Assembly (NCBI GenBank): GCA_036258795.1
Contig: DATACZ010000093.1
Coordinates: 1 to 6,597 of the forward strand
DNA: 6,597 nt
Source of the DNA: DATACZ01 sp036258795
GTDB taxonomy: Bacteria > Actinomycetota > CADDZG01 > JAHWKV01
Direction: 5' to 3'
The notes under the pieces are model-generated. The model saw only the letters and a program-made list of their open reading frames with translations, did not search any database and had not been told where the DNA came from. The number at the start of each line of letters is the position of its first letter. Position 1 is the first letter of the stretch. This document shows positions 1 through 6,128 of the stretch, piece by piece. The translations under genes and the position numbers were made by a program.

Positions 1-262
1 GCCCCCTATGCCGGGGGAGCCTCCTTTGCCGGGAGAGCCACCGCCTCCACCTCCACTTCCCGGGGAGCCCCCTATGCCGGGGGAGCCTCCTTTGCCGGGA
101 GAGCCTCCGCTTCCACCTCCTCTTCCCGGGGAGCCCCCTAAGCCTCCGCTTCCAGGAGAGCCACGTCCCATACCCGGAGGACCACCACTGCCTGGGGAGC
201 CAGAGCCGCCTATACCAGGGCAACCACCGCTTCCTGGGGAGCCGCCTCTCCCCGGGGAGCGA
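1..262. repeat. Degenerate 18-bp tandem repeat with a 66-bp higher-order unit
   Basis: The tract repeats a core close to CCNGGRGAGCC about every 18 bases, with irregular spacing. Two longer copies, 1-66 and 67-132, have a 66-bp period and differ at only three places (40/106 a to t, 45/111 c to t, 55/121 a to t). A third copy starts at 133 but diverges after a few bases. The high identity of the two 66-bp copies suggests a recent duplication by slippage or unequal exchange. Right of about 140 the units become more variable and the tract fades out by about 262. Both periods are multiples of three, so copy-number change would keep the frame, which fits a coding repeat. Confidence 0.85.
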
Positions 263-292
263 CCTATCCGTGACGAGCCACCTCTGACGTAG
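2..292 (+). CDS. Proline-rich repeat protein, C-terminal part (5' end outside window)
   Basis: I do not recognise this gene. The frame is open from the left edge to a TAG at 290-292, so only a C-terminal piece of about 96 residues is visible. It is nearly all Pro, Gly, Glu and Leu, built from a hexapeptide close to LPGEPP. There are ten PGE cores plus one PGG and one PGQ, broken by short runs such as PPPPP, and it ends in the non-repeat tail RPIRDEPPLT. It has no membrane segment or enzyme motif. Such tails are usually extended, flexible spacers in surface or wall-linked proteins, but that is inference. The plus strand is preferred because the competing minus frame (Gly-rich, GGSPG repeats) has no ATG, GTG or TTG before the repeat starts. 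In addition, the three differences between the two 66-bp repeat copies cause one residue change on plus and two on minus. The gene would converge on lipA. It could also be non-coding repeat. Confidence 0.4.
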   Translation, partial: PPMPGEPPLPGEPPPPPPLPGEPPMPGEPPLPGEPPLPPPLPGEPPKPPLPGEPRPIPGGPPLPGEPEPPIPGQPPLPGEPPLPGERPIRDEPPLT

Positions 293-316
293 GAACACCT
301 CGAGGCAGCTAGCTCA

Positions 317-342
317 TTGGCTGGGACGCAGGGCCCAGCCGG
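317..342. terminator. GC-rich stem-loop between convergent genes (candidate terminator)
   Basis: GGCTGGG at 319-325 pairs perfectly with CCCAGCC at 334-340 around an 8-base loop. Two further T-G wobble pairs (318/341 and 317/342) could lengthen the stem. It lies 9 bases past the lipA stop and 26 bases past the stop of the proline-rich frame, where a shared terminator for convergent genes is expected. Neither side has a run of T, so this is not a classical Rho-independent terminator. It may be a U-tract-less hairpin, an mRNA 3'-end stabiliser, or chance in GC-rich DNA. The rest of the 293-348 gap shows only two 8-bp palindromes, AGCTAGCT at 307-314 and AACTAGTT at 347-354. The second contains the lipA stop codon. 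Confidence 0.4.
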
Positions 343-348
343 GGCTAA

Positions 349-1332
349 CTAGTTGGTGCCTAGCGGCTTCCGATCCTGATTAGAGCCCGTGATTGGCCTA
401 AGACTTGCCAATGCTGCCCGATACTGTTTGCCCGCATGGTACGAGGAACGGACGAGAGGGCCCGACTCTACCCAAGCGAATCCCATCTGCTCACCGGCAC
501 GCGCATACTCCCTGAACTCCTCTGGATGCACCCACCTGCGCACGGGAAGGTGTTGCTCCAGCGACGGGGAGAGGTATTGGCCGATCGTCAGAAGGTCGAC
601 CTGCGCCGACCTGAGGTCGCTCATGCACTCCAGCACCTCTTCAAAGGTCTCCCCCATGCCAAGGATTAGGTTCGACTTCGTAGGCTGAGCCGGGTTGAGC
701 TTCTTCACCAACCGGAGAACATCGATTGACCGGTCGTATCGAAACCCGGGACGAATCTTCCGGTGGAGCCGCCGGCACGTCTCCAGATTGTGCGCAAAGA
801 CGTCCGGAGCCGAGCTGACTACGACCTTGATTGCCTCTTCCTGGCCCTTGAGATCGCCGGTCAGTAGCTCCACCTTGCACCCCGGCACGCGCTGCCGAAT
901 AGCCCCCACCGTTGCAGCCCAAATTTGGGCCACGGTCACTGGGGACGCGTCATCACGCTCAACCCCGGTGATGACTGCAAAGTCGAGTCCCATATGATCA
1001 ACGGCCTCAGCCACCCGTCCCGGCTCTCCCCAGTCGAGGGGACCAGGCTTTCCTGTCTCGATGTCACAGAATGCACACCTGCGGGTACATCGGTCTCCCA
1101 GGATTAGAAACGTCGCCTCCCTTGCTTCCCAGCATTCGAAGATGTTGGGGCAGGAAGCCTGCTCGCAGACCGTATGGAGCTGGAGGCCTTTGACCAGCCC
1201 CTTGAGCTCGCGGTAGTTCGGACCGGTTCTTAGCTTGGTTTTCAGCCAGGGCGGCCGCGGAAATTGGGCCACCGAGTCCGACTTCAGATGCGAGCGAGTG
1301 GGGATGGTTGGCCCGATGAAGGTTCCTGTCAT
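349..1332 (-). CDS. lipA: Lipoyl synthase (radical SAM, 4Fe-4S)
   Basis: LipA inserts two sulfur atoms into the octanoyl group carried on lipoyl domains, here most likely that of the E2 in the same operon. It is a cytosolic radical S-adenosylmethionine enzyme. The 327-residue length is normal. All hallmark residues are present. The auxiliary-cluster cysteines are C56, C61 and C67 in the CX4CX5C pattern of TVCEQASCPNIFEC. The radical SAM cysteines are C82, C86 and C89 in CX3CX2C (CTRRCAFC). The C-terminal RSSY at 295-298 supplies the serine that ligates the auxiliary cluster. KSNLILGMGET in the barrel is also typical. The start is ATG at 1332, overlapping the E1 stop as ATGA. No Shine-Dalgarno sequence is visible upstream, so re-initiation by ribosomes finishing E1 is likely. 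It is the last gene of the operon. The sequence resembles actinobacterial LipA from memory. Confidence 0.97.
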   Translation of the reverse strand: MTGTFIGPTIPTRSHLKSDSVAQFPRPPWLKTKLRTGPNYRELKGLVKGLQLHTVCEQASCPNIFECWEAREATFLILGDRCTRRCAFCDIETGKPGPLDWGEPGRVAEAVDHMGLDFAVITGVERDDASPVTVAQIWAATVGAIRQRVPGCKVELLTGDLKGQEEAIKVVVSSAPDVFAHNLETCRRLHRKIRPGFRYDRSIDVLRLVKKLNPAQPTKSNLILGMGETFEEVLECMSDLRSAQVDLLTIGQYLSPSLEQHLPVRRWVHPEEFREYARAGEQMGFAWVESGPLVRSSYHAGKQYRAALASLRPITGSNQDRKPLGTN

Positions 1333-3770
1333 TGGGGCGGGAAAATTGGAGGAAGGAGTTCCGGCTGTCTCTCCGAGACAATCGAGTAGCAGGTCATGAC
1401 TACGTCCTCCACCTGTGGTTTGGAAAAGTACCCGCCGTCGATTCCATAGGGGGAGCGATTCTCTTTTGCGCTCAGCGTTTTGGGAGCCGCATCGAGGTAT
1501 TGCCAGCCACCTTGCTCCTCCAGAACGTGCTGCATCATGAATGCCGAAGCGCCGCCCGGCACGTCCTCATCGAGGAAGACGGCTGCATTCGTTTTCTGCA
1601 GCGAGCCGACGATCGATCCCTTGATGTCGAAGGGGCTCAGGGTCTGCACGTCGATTATCTCTACATCGATGCCGAGATTCTCGAGCTGTTCCGCCGCCTG
1701 CAGAGCCACGTGGCAGCACTCACCGTAGGTAACGACGGTAACGTCTTCGCCGGGGCGCAGGATCTCCGGGACTCCAAGGGGCACCGTGAAGCTTCCAATG
1801 TTGTCCGGCACTTTCTCCTTGTCCCTGTAGCCGCTCAAGACCTCGACCACGATCGCCGGGTTGTCTCCCTGAAGAAGCGTGTTGTACAAGCCTGCAGCTC
1901 TGGTCATGTCGCGCGGGACGGCCAGGTACACCCCTCGGCACGAGTGCAGGATCATCGCCATCGGCGACCCCGTGTGCCAGATGCCCTCCAGACGGTGACC
2001 TTTGGTCCGGATGATCACGGGCGCCTTCTGACCTCCGGCAGTTCGATGGTGCAGGGTGGCCAGATCGTCGGACAGGACCTGGAGAGCCCAAATGAGGTAG
2101 TCGAGATACTGAATGTCAACGATCGGCCGCAGGCCCCGCAGCGAGGCGCCAATGCCCTGCCCGAGGATGGTGGCCTCCCGCAACCCGGTGTCCGTAACCC
2201 TCAGCTCGCCATACTTCTCGTTCAGGCCCTCAAACACCAGGTTCACGTCGCCCAGCTTTCCGACGTCCTCGCCCACCACGAATATTCGGGCGTCCTTCTT
2301 GAGATTGTGGTCGAAACACCTCTGGAGGATCATCCGGCCATCCATGACCTCCGAGGTCTTGGAGTAAAGCGGTTTTCGCTCCTTGATCAGCAGCGGAGAC
2401 TCTTCGGACTCGCTGTATAGGTGGGAGTTGTATCTCCTGTCGTTTTCACGGCGGTAGCGGACCAGGAACTCCTCCAGTCTTTGGCGAGCCGGCCCTCGAT
2501 GCTCACTTGTGGCGGCCAGGGCGTTAAAGGCGGCCCGGTAGACAACCCGGCGGTGGATCCGCTCGGGATGCCTTACCTCCTCGATCACCGGTGTCAGCCT
2601 CGAGTCGCCCAACTCCCTTGTCAGATCCTCCAAGAGGGCGAGCACCGCGCCCTGCTCCTTCAAGATCGGTTGGGTATAGGAGGTCCAGGCATCTCGCCGG
2701 TGGCCTTGAACTAGCTTTCGGTCGTCCGCCTCTAAGTCATCGAGAGCCTCCGCCGAGGCGAGACCCTCTTCTATGATCCAGGCCCGCATGCGCCGGATGG
2801 GGTCGAATTCCCACTCCCACTGAAGACGCGCTTTGGGTTTGTACCTTTCGTGGCTTCCACTGGCGGAGTGACCCTGCGGCTGGGTCATCTCCACGATGTG
2901 AAACATCGCCGGAATGTGTTGCGCCCGCACGCGCTCTATCGCTCTCAGGTAGGTTCGGCACAACGTGGGATAGTCCCAACCCCTCACCACGTAGATGTCC
3001 AGGCCGGTTCCGGTCTTTCCGTCCCACTCGAAACCGCGCATCGCCGCCGAGATGGAGGACTTGGTCGTCTGATAGTCGTTCGGTACAGAGATGCCATACC
3101 CGTCATCCCACACCGAGATTGCCATAGGCACCTGCAGCACTCCTGCGGCGTTGACGGCCTCGAAGAAGACTCCTTCACTGGTGCCTGCATTGCCGATGGT
3201 CCCGAAGGCCACCTCGTCACCTTTGAAGGAGAAATCGCCGCCCCGGTCCTTCAGTCCGGGCTCGTTTCGGTAGAGCTTCGAGGCATAGGCCAACCCCAAA
3301 AGGCGAGCCATCTGGCCGCCGGTTGGTGACATATCCGAGGTCGAATGCTTCCCGGCGATTAAGGGCTTGAACCGCCCTTCCTCGTCGAGGAACCGGGTAG
3401 CAAAGTGGTTTGGCATTTGCCTGCCGCCCGAAGCTGGCTCCGCCTCCGTGTCCGCATGGCCGTAGAGCTGAGCAAAGAACTGGGGGATGTCCAACATCCC
3501 GGTCGCAAACATGAACGTCTGATCTCGGTAGTAGCCAGCTCGCACATCCCCGTCTCGGAAGGCCTTGGCCATCGCCAGTTCCGCCACTTCCTTGCCGTCG
3601 CCACAGATGGCGAAGGTTGCTCGGCCGGTGTGGGCCTCCCGGGTCGCGATCAGGCTTGCAATCCTGCTCTGATGGGCCAGGCGGTAGTCGGCAAGTACCT
3701 CCTCAGCCGTCAACCGCAGCTCGCCGTCGAGCTGCACTCCGGCGCTCCGGACCGATCCCGCTTTATCCAT
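1329..3770 (-). CDS. Fused 2-oxoacid dehydrogenase E1 (alpha-beta), thiamine diphosphate dependent
   Basis: E1 decarboxylates a 2-oxoacid on thiamine diphosphate and transfers the acyl group to lipoyl-E2. At 813 residues this is both subunits in one chain. The alpha-like half is about 25-370, a charged linker follows, and the beta-like half is about 475-800. In alpha, YYRDQ (80-84), the TPP region (190-229) and QGHSASGSHERYK (299-311) are clear. In beta, VVGEDVGKLGD (498-508), RVTDTGLREATILGQGIGA (524-542), H599, and VEIIDVQTLSPFD (703-715) are clear. The TPP motif is unusual: GNAGTSEG replaces the canonical GDG start and WDDGYG replaces the NN end. The fused form and these motifs recall Bacteroidota-type enzymes. 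The substrate is unresolved, either pyruvate or branched-chain 2-oxoacids. The ATG at 3770 overlaps lipB by 8 nt and the stop overlaps the lipA start by 4 nt. Confidence 0.93.
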   Translation of the reverse strand: MDKAGSVRSAGVQLDGELRLTAEEVLADYRLAHQSRIASLIATREAHTGRATFAICGDGKEVAELAMAKAFRDGDVRAGYYRDQTFMFATGMLDIPQFFAQLYGHADTEAEPASGGRQMPNHFATRFLDEEGRFKPLIAGKHSTSDMSPTGGQMARLLGLAYASKLYRNEPGLKDRGGDFSFKGDEVAFGTIGNAGTSEGVFFEAVNAAGVLQVPMAISVWDDGYGISVPNDYQTTKSSISAAMRGFEWDGKTGTGLDIYVVRGWDYPTLCRTYLRAIERVRAQHIPAMFHIVEMTQPQGHSASGSHERYKPKARLQWEWEFDPIRRMRAWIIEEGLASAEALDDLEADDRKLVQGHRRDAWTSYTQPILKEQGAVLALLEDLTRELGDSRLTPVIEEVRHPERIHRRVVYRAAFNALAATSEHRGPARQRLEEFLVRYRRENDRRYNSHLYSESEESPLLIKERKPLYSKTSEVMDGRMILQRCFDHNLKKDARIFVVGEDVGKLGDVNLVFEGLNEKYGELRVTDTGLREATILGQGIGASLRGLRPIVDIQYLDYLIWALQVLSDDLATLHHRTAGGQKAPVIIRTKGHRLEGIWHTGSPMAMILHSCRGVYLAVPRDMTRAAGLYNTLLQGDNPAIVVEVLSGYRDKEKVPDNIGSFTVPLGVPEILRPGEDVTVVTYGECCHVALQAAEQLENLGIDVEIIDVQTLSPFDIKGSIVGSLQKTNAAVFLDEDVPGGASAFMMQHVLEEQGGWQYLDAAPKTLSAKENRSPYGIDGGYFSKPQVEDVVMTCYSIVSERQPELLPPIFPPQ

Positions 3771-4575
3771 TAATCAATCGCCCGGCCGGCAGTGGCCGCA
3801 TTTGATCGATAGAAACGCTGGCCGTTGAGGGGGCATCGACCAGCCCGAGGCTCGACAGATCGGAGCGAACGGGTCTTCGCCCAAGGACCCGGGCAAGGCT
3901 ATGTGCAAACAATGCCGCTACGTCACCCAAGGAAACCTGCGTGCCGAGAATCTCCTCCAAAGAGGTAACTCCCCCATCGGCTATCCCGCATGGCACCATC
4001 CACCGAAAGTAGTCCAAGTCGGTGGAGACGTTGATCGCGACCCCATGCTTGGCAACGCCCCGGCTAACGTTTACGCCGATTGCCGCCAGCTTGTGGTCCC
4101 CCACCCAGACCCCGGTAAGCCCTTCACGAGTGGTCGCTTCCACTCCCAGAGGTGAGACGGCACCGACAATGGCCTGCTCTAGGGTACGCAGGTAACGGAT
4201 CACATCGGGGTGGCGGCGGGCCGGATCTCTTAGGTCCACCACAGGATAGGCGACCAGCTGACCGGGACCGTGATATGTGATGCTTCCGCCTCGGTCCGAT
4301 TCGTATACCTGGATGCCTCTCTCCACTAGTTGGTCGGGCGCGAGCAAGAGGTGTTCGGGCAAGAACCTTCGGCCGAGCGTGTAGACATGCTCGTGCTCCA
4401 GCATAAGAAGGACATCGGGAATCTCGTTGCCAATCCGCCGGGCGTGGAGATCCCGCTGCCACCCGTAGGCGACGGAGTACGGAAGGCGACCAGCTTCAAC
4501 TTCCCAGAGCTCAGGAAGCATCGCCGGGCCGTCCAGTGACGTTTGTGACTCTGTGAACCTCGCTGAAAGGCCCAC
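3763..4575 (-). CDS. lipB: Octanoyltransferase (lipoyl(octanoyl) transferase)
   Basis: LipB transfers the octanoyl group from acyl carrier protein to the target lysine of lipoyl domains, the step before LipA. The family signature RGGSITYHGPGQLV is at 95-108. The catalytic lysine is K162 (HKLAAIGV) and the acyl-accepting cysteine is C196 (MVPCGI). The longest frame starts with GTG at 4575, whose G is the last base of the E2 stop (TAGTG), a 1-nt overlap typical of coupling. An ATG at 4521 (residue 19) gives a more family-like N-terminus, MLPELWEVEAGRLPY, and leaves a 53-nt gap after E2. Neither has a strong ribosome site. After about residue 232 there is a C-terminal extension of roughly 38 residues beyond the usual LipB core, ending in RLING and overlapping E1 by 8 nt. 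The position between E2 and E1 ties it to modification of this complex. Confidence 0.95.
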   Translation of the reverse strand: MGLSARFTESQTSLDGPAMLPELWEVEAGRLPYSVAYGWQRDLHARRIGNEIPDVLLMLEHEHVYTLGRRFLPEHLLLAPDQLVERGIQVYESDRGGSITYHGPGQLVAYPVVDLRDPARRHPDVIRYLRTLEQAIVGAVSPLGVEATTREGLTGVWVGDHKLAAIGVNVSRGVAKHGVAINVSTDLDYFRWMVPCGIADGGVTSLEEILGTQVSLGDVAALFAHSLARVLGRRPVRSDLSSLGLVDAPSTASVSIDQMRPLPAGRLING

Positions 4576-5978
4576 TAGGCCGGTAGGAGCCCGCCCAGGT
4601 CCGAGGTGAAGTCCGCTTCCTCCAGCAGCTCCTTCAGATAGGCCAGGAACTTCGCCGCCTCGGCGCCGTCCATGATCCGGTGATCCCAGGAGATCGAGAG
4701 AAAGGTCATATGGCGGATGCCTATCGAATCGTTGCCGAACTCGTCCGTCACAACCACGGGCCGCTTGACGATGGCGTCGAAAGACAGGATGGCCGCTTGC
4801 CCCCGGTTGATGATGGGAACGGACAAGATCGATCCGAACGTGCCGGGGTTGGTGATCGTGAACGTCCCTCCCTGAACGTCATCTGGAGAGAGCTTCTTGC
4901 TACGGGCTCTGTCCGCCACGTCCCTAACCGACCGGGCCAATCCCATGATGTTCATGCCTTCCGCCCCTTTGACAACTGGCACGATGAGGCCATTTTCCAG
5001 AGCGACCGCTATCCCCAAATTGACGTAGCGCTTCTTGGTTATGGTGCCGTCACCGTTCCAGGTGGAGTTGACGAGAGGAAACTTTAGGAGCGCCTGGGTA
5101 ACGGCCTTGCAGACGAAAGGCATCCAGGTCAGGGAGTATCCCTCCTGGTTCTTGAACGATGGGCCGGCGAGCATCCTGAGATGGGCCACCCGGCTCATAT
5201 CGACCTCGATGGTATTCCAGGCTCGGGCAGTCTCCACATTGGAGTTCAGCATGTGCTCCGCGATCGCCCTCCTCATGGGGCTGACCACGACTACTTCCTC
5301 GCCGGGCCCCGCAGGCCCCGGTTCTAGGACTGTTTCCTTTCTGGGTGTCTCAGCGGGTTGTGCTGGAGCAGGAAACTCGACCACCTGAGAGGACAATGGC
5401 TTATCGACGCGCGAGGCTGCCGCAGCCATCACGTCCTGTTTCGTGATTCGCCCACCGGTGCCTGAGCCCTGAATGGTGGCCAGATCCACCCTGTGCTCAG
5501 CCGCGAGGCGTCGCACCAGGGGTGAGAGAACAGCTCGCATCGGTTCGGCGGCCGAGGGAACTATCTGACTCGGTGGAGGCGCCGGCGCAGGAGCCTCCGA
5601 CGCCGCCCCCGCTTGACGTGCCATCTGGGGTTCTGGCGAAGAAGGCTCAGGAGAAGAAGGCGTCTCGGCGACCGGCTCCTCTTCTGGAGCCGCCTTCCGC
5701 GCCGGCTCGGAGGAGCCGGATGATGCCGAACCATCTCCCTTACCCTTCTCATCGATTTCGGCCAGGGCAGCACCTACGGCCACCGTCTCACCCTCTTGCA
5801 CAAGGATCTTTGTAAGCGTTCCGGAGGCAGGCGAAGGAACCTCGCTGTCGACCTTATCCGTGGACACCTCAACGAGGGAATCATCGACCTCTACGGCCTC
5901 GCCCTCTTCCTTGAGCCATCGGGTTACGACGGCTTCCAGGACGGTCTCGCCCAGCTGAGGCATCTTAAATTGGACCAC
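4575..5978 (-). CDS. 2-oxoacid dehydrogenase E2, dihydrolipoamide acyltransferase
   Basis: E2 is the core of the complex. It receives the acyl group on its lipoyl arm and passes it to coenzyme A. From a GTG start at 5978 the protein has 467 residues. A single lipoyl domain is at about 2-80, with the lipoylated K42 in STDKVDSEV. A Ser/Pro/Glu/Ala-rich linker follows, then a peripheral-subunit-binding domain at about 150-186 (LSPLVRRLAAEH, GTGGRITKQDV). A second Pro-rich linker leads to the catalytic domain at about 231-455. DHRIMDG holds catalytic H433 and D437. The frame extends to a TTG at 6023. I prefer GTG 5978 because it gives MVQFKMPQLGE, puts the lipoyl lysine at its usual position, and has GGGGA 8 bases upstream. 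It is the first gene of the E2-lipB-E1-lipA operon. The substrate class (acetyl or branched-chain acyl) cannot be told from motifs alone. Confidence 0.94.
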   Translation of the reverse strand: MVQFKMPQLGETVLEAVVTRWLKEEGEAVEVDDSLVEVSTDKVDSEVPSPASGTLTKILVQEGETVAVGAALAEIDEKGKGDGSASSGSSEPARKAAPEEEPVAETPSSPEPSSPEPQMARQAGAASEAPAPAPPPSQIVPSAAEPMRAVLSPLVRRLAAEHRVDLATIQGSGTGGRITKQDVMAAAASRVDKPLSSQVVEFPAPAQPAETPRKETVLEPGPAGPGEEVVVVSPMRRAIAEHMLNSNVETARAWNTIEVDMSRVAHLRMLAGPSFKNQEGYSLTWMPFVCKAVTQALLKFPLVNSTWNGDGTITKKRYVNLGIAVALENGLIVPVVKGAEGMNIMGLARSVRDVADRARSKKLSPDDVQGGTFTITNPGTFGSILSVPIINRGQAAILSFDAIVKRPVVVTDEFGNDSIGIRHMTFLSISWDHRIMDGAEAAKFLAYLKELLEEADFTSDLGGLLPA

Positions 5979-6040
5979 TGGTTGGTTCCCCGTGACTCGA
6001 TGGACTTCAGGAATCTTACCCAAACATCTCTCGAGGCACT

Positions 6041-6070
6041 TTTATGGCCATGCGCCAAAAAAGTTCTGAA
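6041..6070 (-). promoter_or_regulatory. Possible sigma-70-type promoter for the E2-lipB-E1-lipA operon
   Basis: On the minus strand, TTCAGA (6070-6065, four of six matches to TTGACA) is followed after 18 bases by CATAAA (6046-6041, four of six matches to TATAAT). Transcription would start near 6034. That leaves a 5' leader of about 55 bases before the GTG at 5978 but only about 11 before the TTG at 6023, which weakly favours the GTG start for E2. Both boxes are imperfect and AT-rich spots in a GC-rich genome attract false matches. The rest of 5979-6128 holds a small inverted repeat, GGCA-ATTG-TGCC, at 6078-6089, and no convincing promoter for the divergent sigma gene. Confidence 0.25.
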
Positions 6071-6116
6071 ATCCCCAGGCAATTGTGCCGATAAATAAGG
6101 ACGACACCGAGCTGGC

Positions 6117-6123
6117 GGGGAGG
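6117..6123 (+). promoter_or_regulatory. Strong Shine-Dalgarno site that sets the TTG start of the sigma gene
   Basis: GGGGAGG lies 5 bases upstream of the TTG at 6129-6131. The frame upstream of this TTG contains no ATG, GTG or other TTG before the in-frame TAA at 6096-6098, so TTG 6129 is the only ordinary start available. The good ribosome site supports it. Confidence 0.75.
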
Positions 6124-6128
6124 CGCAC

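Noticed and set aside
1..262. CRISPR-like array
   Set aside because: The units are contiguous and degenerate with no unique spacers of constant length, and they fit a protein-coding repeat in multiples of three.
1..348. Minus-strand frame continuing past the lipA TAG with no stop to the left edge, hinting at readthrough into a Gly-rich tail
   Set aside because: The register match with lipA is a one-in-three chance, the repeat itself lacks stops in this frame, and only about 20-30 non-repeat codons are open. LipA ends normally after RSSY, so no extension is needed.
1332..2420. Long plus-strand frame of 362 codons opposite the beta half of E1
   Set aside because: It mirrors the real gene in the antisense register where wobble positions coincide, so it stays open by base composition. 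It has no recognisable domain, while the minus strand encodes a clear E1 beta.
2850..3329. Plus-strand frame of 159 codons opposite E1 alpha
   Set aside because: Same antisense effect. Its translation shows no family likeness, and the minus strand carries conserved E1 residues throughout.
5561..5773. Arg-rich minus-strand frame of 70 codons inside the E2 linker
   Set aside because: It is an out-of-frame reading of the Pro/Ala/Glu-rich linker. Arg, Pro and Leu richness is what a frame shift of such codons gives.
6078..6089. Inverted repeat GGCA-ATTG-TGCC as an operator
   Set aside because: The arms are only 4 bp and do not extend. Such a match is expected by chance in 150 bases, so it is mentioned only in the promoter entry.
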